Shown in pieces: positions 1-11,310 of a stretch of 64,000 nt of DNA. The stretch is from the NCBI GenBank assembly GCA_037953625.1, contig CM075650.1, positions 120,325,706 to 120,389,705 on the forward strand. The letters run 5' to 3'. The notes below the pieces were generated by a model that worked only from the letters and a program-made list of their open reading frames with translations, searched no databases and had not been told where the DNA came from. Each line of letters begins with the position of its first letter. Positions within the stretch are counted from its first letter, which is position 1. The position numbers were made by a program, and so were the translations under genes. Source of the stretch: Crotalaria pallida (taxonomy: Eukaryota > Streptophyta > Magnoliopsida > Fabales > Fabaceae).

Positions 1-1810
1 CACATGCATGCATCTAAATCTTATAGATCAAGTCACAGAATTTATTATAATAGCACAAATCAAAGATAAAAATTGCTTTGAGTAAGAAGGGAAAATCAAA
101 ACCGTGACATACATGGATAGAAAATTAAATCTTTTGTTTGAAAATCACATATTTAATTCAATGATCAAAACCTTTTCAAGAATTGGGGCAAGATCAAAGC
201 TTTTAGAAAATTAATGTTCAAATATCAAACATTTCAACACCTCAAATCAAATTTCCTAAACATGAATTTAATATGCAACCACTTAGATTAGATCAAAAAC
301 ATCAAGATTCATAGTTCTAGTCAAGGCCGAATCATATGGCTCTTGATCTAGGGTTTTTAGGAGTTTATTCATCCTTAAAAGTTTTAGATCAATACATAGA
401 CAAGACATGCATATACTCAATCCATCAAGATCAGCATCATACTAACATGCATGAGCTCCAATCGAAGTAGAAATCATCATGACCTAATTTCCTAGTCATG
501 GCCGAATGGTAAAGTCCATGGTTTAAGGTTCTACAAGTTTGTTAGGTTCTTGAAACTCAAGATCAAGCCAAATAAGAACTTACAAGCATAGATCTACAAA
601 GAAATCAAACATGCAACACATCTAAACTTTACAAGACTTGGAAAATCAAGAACTACTCTTAGCACTCTATGATTTTCGAATAGACAAGGAAACAGACAAG
701 ATCCTCAACCTTCTTCACTTAATCTTCAAGGATCCTAAGGCTTTGGGCTTGATCTTCTTCTTCTCCTCTTGGTTTTGCTACGGTCTCTTCTCTTCTAAGG
801 TTGATGGGGTTTTCTCCTTGATCTTTGAAGAAAGATGTGTGTGGAAGGAAGAAATTAAGGATGTTTGGGTTAAGGGTTTGGATTCTCACTCTCTTTTCCT
901 TCTCTTCTCCTCACGGTCTCCTCTCTTCTCTCTTTGTCCCAAGAGCTTGATGATGCTCTTGAGAGAAAGTGTGTTGGGGTGTGTTGAGGGAAATGGAAAT
1001 GAACTAGCTAAACACATACTCACCCACACGGTTTTACCTAGATCAAAGGGTGTGAAGATTTCCCACTTTGTCCTCGGTCCAAGGTGTAGAAGGAAGGGCA
1101 ATTTGGTCTAGTCATAAAGTTGCATGGGAGGGGTCATTCGTGGGAGACATGGAGTAAGGAAAGTCGTCCTAGGTTCCATGACTCACGCCACCTAGGTTTC
1201 CACTTGTTTCCCATTCCAATTTTCTATTTAATTTTCATTTTCTTAATTCTTAAGGAAAAAGGCTTCTACTTGGTCCTTCTATTCTTAATATAGCCGAACC
1301 ACATACACTAGCACACACACATACTTATGCAATTTACTTTCATGTTGGTCACATAGCATGGATTCATGGAATAATGCATACATGTTCATCATGCACACAC
1401 TCACTTACACGCCTAACACATATACACATGCATACTCAACACATACATTCATGCATCATACACATATCCATTTTTCTTTGTTCATTTAAGCCTTATGAAA
1501 TCCTAAGCACGTACACATACATATACAAGTATTACACACATGTTTAGAAAATAGTTCTTTCCCATCATAAAATGACTTGAACAGAAATCACAAAGATTTT
1601 TATAAAAACATCAAACACATAGATTTTCCCAAAAACTAAATTTCTAAGTTTCAGACTTTACTTAAAGAAATCATCTCTTTAAATTCCTTTATGATTTTGA
1701 AAATGTGAATTTAAGAAAATCATTTAAGAAAGTACGCTTTCAAAGCACTTTTCTCAGAATAATTTTCTTTAGTGTTTTAATTTAATACGAGGAATTTACG
1801 GGGTGTTACA
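1..1810 (-). mobile_element. Partial LTR-like sequence, cut by window edge
   Basis: The stretch ends at 1810 with GGGGTGTTACA, which read on the minus strand is TGTAACACCCC, a common start of plant Ty3/gypsy LTRs. At 1811 the sequence switches abruptly to the 5' LTR of the next element, so this piece is probably an insertion into that LTR. A TATA-like TATATTAAG on the minus strand near 1295 and CT-rich sequence below it suit minus orientation. The open frame at 638-1111 has no recognisable domain and is probably chance. Orientation is uncertain because plus-strand LTRs can also end in TGTTACA. The other end and any target duplication lie outside the window. Confidence 0.45.
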
Positions 1811-2310
1811 TTATACATTACTAGTTCGTGCAATTCTCACCCTTACAACCATTACAGGTACATGTTGAGTTTGCAGACATTGAGGCTGAGCAGGAGCACA
1901 CTTCCCCCAGGAAGTGTGAATTGAGTCATTTTATTAATTTGAGTCAAACCGGGCCACATTTGCGTACTTGATGTATTTTGTATAATTATGAATTATGTAT
2001 GTATTTCCAAAGTTTATTTTGGAAAAATGGTGGCCCGGGGTATTTAGTTTTATTTGCAAAAGTTTAAAAGTTCCTACTTTAATATTTGATGTTAAAAGAG
2101 TCTAAGTATGTTATATATTATATCTGGATGTCTGATTGTTGTTGAAAACTGTTTTGGACAGGTTACAGGTCAAAGATAATTTTTGGGAATGTCCATAAAA
2201 CAGAGGAAACTCTGTCCGTTTTTCCGCTTAAATTATAATAAGTATTTTAATTAAAAAGAAATTTTCAAATCCATATTTTCAAAATAGGTAAAATAAAATA
2301 GGTTGTTACA
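1811..2310 (+). repeat. Truncated 5' LTR of gag-only element
   Basis: These 500 bp match 7949-8448, the last 500 bp of the 3' LTR, with about 11 substitutions and no length change. The segment ends with GGTTGTTACA directly before the primer site. Its upstream part is missing because another LTR-like sequence adjoins at 1810/1811. Confidence 0.9.
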
Positions 2311-2314
2311 ATTA

Positions 2315-2325
2315 TGGTATCAGAG
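2315..2325 (+). promoter_or_regulatory. Primer binding site, initiator Met-tRNA type
   Basis: TGGTATCAGAG begins 4 bp after the 5' LTR end. It matches the complement of the 3' end of plant initiator methionine tRNA, the usual minus-strand primer of Ty3/gypsy and Ty1/copia elements. The match weakens after this stretch. Confidence 0.85.
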
Positions 2326-2517
2326 TGTTTTGTCCTCGGCCTCAGAGTGAGATTTACTCTATTGGCTCACTCACCAAGAGAGTGACCAAAGTCTTGTGTC
2401 AAGTATAGGTACATATATAGATACATACACTAGAATAATTATATTTTCTAGAATAACTTTTAATGGTGTATGCATATGTGTGCATTTATTTTTGATTCCT
2501 TCAGGTGTTAAGCATTA

Positions 2518-3636
2518 TGGCGGGTAGTGGCAGGGACAATGTTAGGATCACTGCAAACATATGAGGTTCGGTTCTGACAAACCAGGATCAAGCTGAGGTA
2601 GTTCCCACAACTACTCCTATAGTGGCAGGAAGTGACAGGGCACCACAGGCGCTACAGGACGTAGCCTTGTCGGATACTCCGTGGCTAGCAGAGTTCCGGT
2701 GGAATAATCCTCCGAAATTCAAGGGTAGTGATGACATGGCGAAAGCGCTAGGAAGGCTTCAGGAAATTGAGAGGATTATCCGTACTCTGGCACCCCCAAC
2801 GGAGTAGATGGTCATTATGGTAGAACATGCACTTATCGGGGAAGCCGCATACTGGTGGAATCAAGAAAGAAGGATGTTGGAGGCATCTAATCAAGAGGTG
2901 TCCTGGAGAGTGTTCAAAACTAAATTCCTGGCGAAGTACTTTCCCAGAGGTGATTTGCAGAGAAAAGGAGACCGCCTTCCTAAATTTGACTCAAGGGGAC
3001 ATGAGCGTAACGGAGTACACCAACCTATTTGGGCATCTTATCCAGTATGCCTCAAGCTACACTGGGGCTGATGAGAAGACGAAGTGCATCAAATTTGAAA
3101 CTGGACTTCGTGGAGATATAAGGACTCTCTTGGAGAATTGTAAAGTTAGGAATCTTGCTCAACTGGTAGACTTGGCCCGAACTTGTGAGAAAAACTTAGA
3201 AATATCTGCTGGTGGAAGCCGCAAGGTTCGGAAAGTAATGGACCGTACCAAAGGAAAAGGAATAGCTCAGACATCAGGTCCACAAGCCAACACTTGCACT
3301 AGAGCAGCAGCTCCCAGAGTTAAGAACCAGAGTGCGACAGTTTCCACTACTCAACCATCATGTCAGACTTGTGGAAAATCTCACCGAGGTGTGTGCTGGC
3401 ACAAGAATCGTAGTGTGAGAGATAGCCTATGCTTTCATTGTGAACAACCGGGACACTTTGTTGCAAATTGTCCCTATATCACTCCATGGAAGGGAGTGAG
3501 TGTACTGCAGAGGCAACAGGCGAAGGGAAGTCCATCCGGACAAATAGGAGAAGTGTACAGCATGGACAAAGCAGCAGGACTGGACATGGATGATCCAAGC
3601 GAAGGTGCGTGTTATTTTGAAGTAACACTTTGCTAA
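2518..3636 (+). pseudogene. Broken gag of Tekay-like gypsy element
   Basis: This encodes the remains of the Gag capsid/nucleocapsid protein. The retrotransposon gag domain is visible around 2790-3150: an AAYWW-type helix, then the WRVFKTKFLAKYFP segment and the SVTEYTNLF segment. A CCHC zinc knuckle (CFHCEQPGHFVANC) follows at about 3430-3472. The ATG at 2518 soon meets a stop (TGA, about 2562). The next frame is interrupted by TAG at 2805-2807, and the gag domain then changes frame near 2970-2990, so no continuous Gag can be made. No pol follows. Confidence 0.8.
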
Positions 3637-5350
3637 AGAATCAACTCATGGAGAGCCTAGGATTACTTTCAATTAGAACTATTTCCTAAATTCTAAACTT
3701 CTCTTTTTCTTTCAGTAGTAAGACCTCCTAGAGTATTTCCTTAGTAATTATATTCCGACCATTTCACAACGGGGTACTAAGAGACATACCCGGAACATCC
3801 TTCCCATTCTTTCACCTAAGTAACCGTGAAAGACTATAGAAAATTATTCGTGAAGTTAAAGCTTTAATAAACACCCAATCCAGTGATGGTGTTGTCATTT
3901 GATAGAGTGTAAGGTCAGGATTAGCTATCCTTCTCTTACATCCGTTGAAAGACAATACTATCATACAAGGGAACGCGATGATGTGTTGTTGATAAAGGTG
4001 AGATTGGGATTAGCTACCCCAGCCTTCGCGTTTATTGACAGACGACAGCATTGTAAATCCTGGAGAACGTGATGATGTGTTGTTGCTAGATGAAGGATTG
4101 GGACTAGCTACCCCAATCCTTGCATTTACTGGCAGATATATCATTGCAATCTCTCAAATCTGATTAGAACCATTGATATAGAAATTCCGACCCGAAGAAG
4201 GTCAAATTAAGTTCAAGCTCACTAGAAATCTTGTGGAAATTCGTTACAATCGATCGTGCGACAAATCTACCCATGACAATCCTATCTAGTATAGGAACAT
4301 AGAGAGACGTAAGTACGTGAAACCGTCATATCTTAGAAAACCCAACAAGTATTTCATCCAACCTTGTTTTCCAAACCCGTCACCTAATCGAAAAGTAGAG
4401 CCACTAATTCTTAACATCTGCTCAGCTACCCCTTGGTATCGATCTACGTAGGCATGTTGATACTAAGTAGGGGAGAACCTTATAGTCCTACCCGAAACCC
4501 ATCCGAGTGATGGTAAAGAATGAGAACGACAGCCGAGCAGAACTAGAACGTAAACTACCTTAGTGTACCCATAGAAACATCAAGACCGAAAACGGATGAG
4601 ATGTCAAACATCCGCTGTTATCTCTTCCCACTCTTTGGAAAGGTATAACAAACTTGCACAGGCCACCAATATCTCTCAAATTGATGATGACATTATGTCA
4701 GGCATCAACCCAACTTTTAACAATGTTATCCTCATCAATGGTTGCCCAAGACCGTTATTCTTAAAAACCTTATGTAAACCGCTAAGAAGGTCACTAGGAA
4801 CTGGTGGAGAACCAACCTCGAACGAGTTAGGATAAATCCGAACAAACACGAAACTGAGAAGTAGAATTAGACCTTGACCTCTATTCCCAAGTAGAAACCA
4901 ATCTTAGCTTCTTTCGAGACGAGGCAGAGCTAGGAAGCGAGTAAGCTGGAATGACAATGAAATAGGATTCGGATGAAGTCAAGTTGAATGTCGGAGTGAC
5001 TTTTGCTAAATTCAAGCAAGGAAATGAAGTGCTAGGAATTCTTCAAGTGTTGTGATTAGGAGAACTGCAACCTAACAATAATGCCATTCTTAGAGTCTCA
5101 GGACTCTATATTGTGGCCCGAATGACAAAAAAACCTTGGGTTGCGCACTTAGAAGAATAAACAGGAGTCTGATCAAAGGGAGTGAATTTTCTAGGAAATG
5201 AGCGGGGGTTGTGGCAATCAACTCTCTTGGACAAATTCCGAGTAGGGGAGTAAATGACGAAGAGATGCGAGGTTGCGGTGCATTAGTTCTTAAGGGTTTG
5301 TTATCTCCCTAGATTACTCGATGGAATTTCGGGGACGAAATTCAAATAAG
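3637..5350 (+). other. Non-coding interior of gag-only element
   Basis: About 1.7 kb between gag and the 3' LTR, where pol would normally lie. No pol domain is visible in any frame. At 3881-4160 there are about three diverged tandem copies (period about 92-94 bp) sharing GATGATGTGTTGTTG and ATTAGCTACCCC. The short frame at 4596-4835 has no recognisable domain. Confidence 0.6.
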
Positions 5351-5361
5351 TAGGGGAGAAA
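5351..5361 (+). promoter_or_regulatory. Polypurine tract before 3' LTR
   Basis: TAGGGGAGAA lies immediately upstream of the LTR start TGTAACATCCC at 5362. This is the expected place for the RNase-H-resistant primer of plus-strand synthesis. Confidence 0.7.
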
Positions 5362-5773
5362 TGTAACATCCCAAATTTTAAACCTAAGTGCAAATAAATT
5401 AATAATAGTTTGGGATAATTGAGATAATAATAATAAAACCATAAATAGGTATTAAAAGAAGTGTTCAAGCATTAGAAAAGATTAATAATAATAATATTGG
5501 TTTAGGAAATGAAGAAGTAGTAAATTAAGTTAGGAACGGACGAGGCAAACGGGTGATTCAGTGTTAAACGAAATAAATAGGATAAGAAATTAAAATAAAA
5601 GATTTAGGAATCAAAACACAATTCCCACCGTTGGATATGAAGGTATGAATTTTAGGAAGTTTCTCGTCAAATTTGAGCAAGATCCGACGGTGAATGAAGA
5701 AGTTATGGCTATTTGAAGTTGGGGAGAAAATAGCTGAAAAATAGAAAAATGAAGTAGCAGTACCTGTACATTT

Positions 5774-5885
5774 GGCTTAAGCGAAAATATTTCGCTTAAG
5801 CGAAAATATTTTGAATTAAGCGAAACTGCTCCAGTATCAACACCAATTGAGTTCGCTTAAGCGACCAGATTTCGCTTAAGCGAAA
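5774..5885 (+). repeat. GCTTAAGC palindrome array in LTR
   Basis: The palindrome TTCGCTTAAGCGAA or its 8 bp core GCTTAAGC starts at 5775, 5794, 5855 and 5874, with a decayed copy (AATTAAGC) at 5814. Start-to-start distances are 19, 20, 41 and 19 bp. The array ends about 30 bp before a TATA-like run, as an LTR enhancer would. Confidence 0.85.
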
Positions 5886-7302
5886 ATCCTGCGATCTGCA
5901 ACATTAAACACGCGTTTTTAAGGGCATTCTCGCCATTTCCCACCCCAAAACCCCATTAAGACCCCCAAACACTCCCTCCCTCATGCCATACGACCTCCAC
6001 TCTCTCTCACTCATCTTCTTCCTCTTCCATGGAGCTAGGGCTCCATCTCTTTCCCTCTCTTCCTCCATTAATGGCCTAGCTTAAGCTTCCAAGCTTCAAG
6101 GCAACCATCAAACTCTCTTTTCCCTCTTCCAATTGATATTTTCATCACCATCTATCATCACTCATCTTCTCCCTCTTCCATGAGTTAGAGTTCCACACCA
6201 ATCCATCTCTTTCCCTCATCACCTCCATTAAAGCACCATCAAGCTTTCTACTTCCTTCTTCCAATTAGCTACATCATCATCATCAACTCTTACTTCTCTA
6301 TTTTCTCTCCTTCAAGCCTTTGGGGTAAGGTGATCAAGCCTCTCTCTTTCCTTTCAATCCTTCCATTTCCTCCTTTGATTTGGATATTCTCATTACTATT
6401 ACTTATTATTATTGTTGTTATTGTTTCTTACCCCAATTTTACAAGAGTAATTTGAGGTCTCCCACACTCTAAGGGGGTTCAAACCACACAAGAGAAAAAA
6501 AGGGAACTCATCAAGCTTGCTCTGCTTCATGGATTAGTGGACACCGACACCTCCTCAAGTGGTTATTGTGGATATCAAGCCCATTCGACACCTCTCCTGC
6601 ATTACGGTCCTAAGCTCTCTTAAGGTTTAGTCTCTTTTAATTATTTTAAGGTAAGGGGTTTATTGCCGCACGGTGGTTGTGTAACTAGTATGTGTGTGCG
6701 TGTTGAAACTAATTGGTTGGTGTAGTTGATATTAGGAATTGATATTTATGAATTATACTATGAATTGATGATTTATTGTGCTAAGTGATTAATTGATATA
6801 TATGTTCGTCAAGTATGCTTTATGCCATGAGAACTATGTGATAAACTGCTAAATGCTAATTGATGCTATGAATTTTGTGTATCTTGTTGAGAGTATGAAT
6901 GATGCATGTATATGTGTAATTTATATAATTTAGTGTACTAATTCTAATGATATTCTATATTTTGATATGTGTATTGAGATATGTTGAATGGTGTATGTAT
7001 GTTGTATTTTAGAGATTGAGTGAAAACGGAAAGGAGTGGACAAAGGAGTGAGCCTTGGATTTAGTAGTAGCACATAGATGGAAACTTAAGGGAAATAAAT
7101 CGGGAAATAGGAAGTGTCTTTAGAAATGATAGCGAGTTAATTCTAGGGAAATAGATTAGTTGATGGAGAAGAGAAAAAGAGGAAAATGAGAGTAGAAGAA
7201 AAAGGTGTTAGGCGAGGGCAGACTAAAATTGAGAAAAAGGAAAAGAATAAAAAGGAAAGAAAAGAAAGGAAAAAGAAAAGGAAAAAAAAGAATATTGGTA
7301 TG

Positions 7303-7600
7303 CGGTTTGGATCCTAGAAGGCACACGGTGGGGTGCAGTAAGGCGGGTGCGCAACACCTGCAATAAGTCGCGAGCTGCTCCGTGTGCATGGGTTGAGTAA
7401 GACGTGCGGCCTGCGGGATCCGTACGCATCGGTAAGCCGGCACCGCAATGGGTCGCAGTGGTAAATTCGCATAGCCAAGGGATTTTGTGGTAATTCAGGA
7501 CGCGTAAGTCATGCTCCCAGGTGCAGGAAACGTAAGCCGCTTGGGAAGTGTGCAGGGGAGCCGCTCGGGTCCGCCTTCAGGCACGCAGTAAGTGAAACCA
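7303..7600 (+). other. GC-rich island with repeated GTAAG motif
   Basis: A roughly 300 bp GC-rich block lies between purine-rich tracts (7185-7295 and 7605-7680) inside the 3' LTR. It holds about seven TAAG-containing motifs followed by G/C-rich sequence (for example GTAAGACG, GTAAGCCG, GTAAGTCA), spaced about 25-75 bp. No coding domain is seen. Confidence 0.55.
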
Positions 7601-8448
7601 CAAAGACCCAGAAAAAGTAAAAAGAAATGGAAAAGAATGAAATAAAAAGGAAAAGGAGAAGGAAGGTGAGAAGGTAATGAATGAGAGGGAGAAATTAGAA
7701 AAGGGTTTTGGACTTGGTTAGATAGTGAAATTATGAAGAATGTGAGTGGAAATAGGTGTGGAAGTAGATATGAGGGTGTGAGTTCTTGTGAGAGTTGAGG
7801 ACTAAGTGGACGAAATTAGAATAGGAACTGACACCCGCTAGGGAATGTGAATAAATTGGAGATGTTTGTGTTTGTAGTGGATAGGTGATTGGGCGTGTTA
7901 TAATTGTATTATTTGATTATTTGCTAACTGTGTATGACTTGGCATGTATTATACATTACTAGTTCGTGCAATTCTCACCCTTACAACCACTACAGGTACA
8001 GGTTGAGTTTGTAGACATTGAGGTTGAGCAGGAGCACACTTCCCCCAGGAAGTGTGAATTGAGTCATTTTATTAATTTGAGTCAAACCGGGCCACATTTG
8101 CGTACTTGATGTATTTTGTATAATTATGAATTATGTATATATTTCCAAAGTGTATTTTGGAAAAATGGTGGCCCGGGGTATTTAGTTTTATTTGCAAAAG
8201 TTTAAAAGTTCCTACTTTAATATTTGATGTTAAAAGAGTCTAACTATGTTATATATTATATCTGGATGTCTGGTTGTTGTTGAAAACTGTTTTGAACAGG
8301 TTACAGGTCAAAGATAATTTTTGGGAATGTCCATAAAACAGAGGATACTCTGTCCGTTTTTCCGCTTAAATTATAATAAGTATTTTAATTAAAAAGAAAT
8401 TTTCAAATCCATATTTTCAAAATAGGTAAAATGAAATAGGTTGTTACA

Positions 8449-8800
8449 ACTGGGGAGAGAGAGAACGAAGGCGGTCGCTGAGTGAGGGAGAATCGAAATG
8501 GAGGGAGAGACAAAACTGGAGGGAGAGAGCGTGGAGGGAGAACGGAACTGGAGGGAGAGAGCGCGGAGGGAGAACGGAAATGGAGGGAGACCGAACTGGG
8601 GGGAGAAAGCGCGGAGGGAGAGAGAGCGGAGGGAGAGGCAATACCGTGATCTTGAGGGAAGGCGGAACTGAGATCATGATGCCACTGGTGATCTGGCAGA
8701 ACTGGAGGGCGGAAGGAAGGCGGAGAGAGGGCAGAGGGACATGGAGATGAGAACGGAGGGAGGGATGGAGGGAGACGGCTAGGGTTGGAGGGTGAAGTGA
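8449..8800. repeat. GA-rich low-complexity tract
   Basis: Purine-rich sequence dominated by variants of GGAGGGAGA directly follows the 3' LTR. The open frame on its complement is a by-product of composition. No gene is recognised. Confidence 0.8.
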
Positions 8801-8859
8801 GTGAGAGACTACTGTAAGAGTGCTTAAAATTAATGTATTTTAGTTTTTTTTAATTATTA

Positions 8860-9053
8860 TTCCTATCGGTCCGGTCCGGTCCGATCCCGGTGGTCTAGCA
8901 ATATGTGAGACCAAGGACTGGACCGTTCAAGAATAGTCCCAGCTTTTTGAGACTGGACCCGACTGTGAGACTGGACCAGACTGCATTTTATGGTCCGGTC
9001 TGGTCTGGTCCGAGCGGTCTTGCGGTCTCGGACCAGACCACTTACACCCCTAG
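8860..9053. mobile_element. GGTCC-rich DNA-transposon-like fragment
   Basis: Runs of GGTCCGGTCC occur at both ends of this stretch, and the right end reads TTACACCCCTA, which on the complement is TAGGGGTGTAA, similar to termini of plant hAT-type non-autonomous elements. The left terminus and target duplication could not be fixed, so assignment is tentative. Confidence 0.4.
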
Positions 9054-9054
9054 T

Positions 9055-11272
9055 TAAGGGCATTGAAGGAAAAGAAGCTATTTGCGAAATTGTCCAAGTG
9101 TGACTTTTGGGTAGAGTCAGTGAATTTTCTAGGACATGTGATAACAAGGAATGGAATTTCAGTGGACCCTGCGAAGGTGGAAGCAGTATTGGAGTGGAAG
9201 GCGCCAACGACAGTGACGGAAATTCGGAGTTTTCTTGGACTTGCTGGTTATTACCGGAGGTTCATAGAAGGATTTTCTAGATTATCATTGTCGTTGACCA
9301 AGTTAACTAGGAAATGACAAGCATTTATTTGGACGGAGAAGTGTGAAGAGAGCTTTCAGGAGCTAAAGAGAAGGTTGACATCTGCCCCGGTGTTGATTTT
9401 ACCCGACCCGACAAAGACTTTTTGTGTGTACTGTGATGTGTCAAAGCAAGGATTGTGATGTGTGTTAATGCAAGATGGTCAAGTGGTGGCGTATGCATCA
9501 CGACAGTTGAAGATTCACGAACAGAATTACCCGACACATGACTTAGAGATGGCAACAGTGGTGTTTGCGTTAAAAATTTGGAGGCATCATTTGTATGGAG
9601 TGAGGATAGAAGTGTTCAGCAACCACAAAAGCTTGAAGTATCTGTTTAAGCAAAAGGAGCTGAATATGAGGCAACGAAGGTGGATAGAGTTTCTAAAAGA
9701 CTACGACTTTGAAGTACAGTATCATCCTGGAAAAGCAAACATCGTGGCGGATGCGTTGAGTAGGAAACCCTTCATATATCTGCTTTGATGATAAAGGAGT
9801 TGGAGCTGATTGAGAAGTTTAGAGATCTGAATTTGGCAGTGGAGCTAAACCAAGGAAGTATGGTTTTGGGAACCTTGAAGGTAAACAATGAATTCATGGA
9901 ACAAGTAAAAAGCGTTACAGTTGACAGATCCGGAGTTACAGGAAAAGAAGGAACTCTCAGATAATAGAAAGGAAGTGGAGTTTCAATTGGGAACTGACGG
10001 AATCCTAAGATTTAAGGAACGCGTTTGTGTGCCAAACAACCGAGAGGTTAAGGAAATGATCTTGGAAGAAGCGCACAAGAGCAGGTTAAGTTTTCATCCT
10101 GGAGCGTCTAAGATGTATCAGGACTTGAAAAAGATTTTCTGGTGGTCCGGTATGAAAAGAGAAGTAGCTGAGTATGTGTCAAGATGTTTAGTGTGTCAGA
10201 AGGCTAAGATTGAACACAAGAAGCCTGGAGAAGAGTTGCAACCATTGGCAGTGCCAATTTGGAAATTTGATAGTATTTCAATGGATTTTGTGTCTGGTTT
10301 TCCCAAGACGCAGAAAGGACATGATGCTATTTGGGTAATAGTAGACCGGCTCACTAAGACAGCTCATTTTCTTCCTGTGAATGTCAAGTATTCTCTGGAG
10401 AAACTAGCAAACTTGTACATTAGTGAAATAGTGAGGTTGCATGGAGTTCCATCGAGTATTGTGTCAGATAGGGATCCCCGATTTACTTCAAAATTTTGGG
10501 AGAGTATGCAGAAAGCACTGGGAACGAGGCTACACTTGAGTTCGGCATATCACCCTCAAACGGATGGTCAGTCAGAGCGAACTATTCAGACTTTGGAAGA
10601 TTTTTTACGAGCGTGTGTGTTGGAGGAAGCTAGAAGTTGGGATTCTTTCTTGCCATTAATTGAGTTCACCTACAACAACAGTTTCCATTCAAGTATAGGA
10701 ATGGCACATTACGAAGCCCTGTATAGAAGGAAGTGTAGGACTCCTTTGTGTTGGTTTGAGACCGGAGAAAACTTGTAGTTAGGACCAGATGTGGTACAAC
10801 ATATAGCAGATAAGGTCAAGCTGATTCAAGAGAAGATGAAAATCACACAGAGTAGACAGAAAAGTTATCATGACAAGAGGAGGACTCCGCTTGAGTTCAA
10901 GGAAGGTGATCATGTATTCATGAGAGTAGTGCCTACTACCGGTATTGGCAGATTGCTCAAAACTAGGAAATAACCCCTCGTTTTATAGGACCTTATCAAA
11001 TCCAAAAGCGTGTAGGGCCTGTAGCATACCAAATAGCCTTACCTCCTATGTTTTCAAACCTACACAATGTCTTTCATGTATCCCAGTTAAGGAAGTATGT
11101 TAGTGACCCATCCCACATCGTTGAGCCTAACACTATACAGCTCAAGAATAATCTTACATATGAAACATTGCCCTTGCGTATCGATGATCGCAGTATTAAA
11201 AAGTTGAGAGTTAAAGAGATTCCTCTGGTTAAGGTAGTATGGAGTCAAGATCATGGAGAGGATGCTACCATG
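9055..11272 (+). pseudogene. Tekay/Del-type gypsy pol fragment
   Basis: This is the C-terminal part of a Ty3/gypsy polyprotein. In order: the end of reverse transcriptase (NFLGHVI, SFLGLAGYYRRF), RNase H (about 9360-9770, ending ADALSRK), the integrase HHCC zinc finger (about 10060-10205), and the integrase core with D in SMDFVSGFP, D in SDRDPRF and E in QSERTIQ. The tail resembles the region before the chromodomain in Tekay/Del elements (TYETLPLRI, IPLVKVVW), and the chromodomain is cut at 11272. There are stops at 9315, 9456, 10776 and 10971, and frame changes near 9786 and 10975. The element starts inside reverse transcriptase and has no LTR here. Confidence 0.88.
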
Positions 11273-11310
11273 TTGCCAACAGCTTCACATGTTGCCAGCA
11301 GCTTCACATG
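11273..11310 (+). repeat. 19 bp tandem duplication at element junction
   Basis: TTGCCAACAGCTTCACATG at 11273-11291 is repeated at 11292-11310 with one change. It lies exactly where the Tekay pol fragment stops and the Tat-type extra ORF starts, as expected of a repair joint or short filler duplication. Confidence 0.8.

Larger units (their letters stand above)
1811..8448 (+). mobile_element. Gag-only Ty3/gypsy element, pol missing
   Basis: A truncated 5' LTR (1811-2310) and a full 3' LTR (5362-8448) bracket about 3 kb holding a primer site, a broken gag and no protease, reverse transcriptase or integrase. The shared 500 bp of the LTRs align without gaps and differ at about 11 positions counted by eye (about 2%). 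The gag resembles Tekay/Del elements. It fits either a pol-deleted element or the class of non-autonomous terminal-repeat elements that keep only gag. Because gag is also broken, movement would need helper proteins. The 5' LTR is cut off by the insertion on the left, so no target duplication can be checked. Confidence 0.8.
5362..8448 (+). repeat. 3' LTR of gag-only element (3087 bp)
   Basis: It starts TGTAACATCCC after the polypurine tract and ends GGTTGTTACA; the last 500 bp match the truncated 5' LTR. The length is unusual but suits Tekay/Del elements. It contains a GCTTAAGC palindrome array (5775-5884), a TATA-like run near 5912, CT-rich presumptive leader sequence (5940-6300), purine-rich tracts and a GC-rich island (7303-7600). 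Short open frames here have no recognisable product. Confidence 0.88.

Noticed and set aside
638..1111. 157-codon open frame
   Set aside because: No domain, low-complexity Ser/Leu/Phe-rich, inside an LTR-like stretch with a composition-driven frame on the other strand as well.
7156..7443. Minus-strand open frames with a Phe/Leu-rich tail
   Set aside because: Produced by the purine-rich plus strand and the GC island of the LTR; no domain.
8444..8677. Proline/Ser/Leu-rich minus frame
   Set aside because: A direct consequence of GGAGGGAGA low-complexity DNA.
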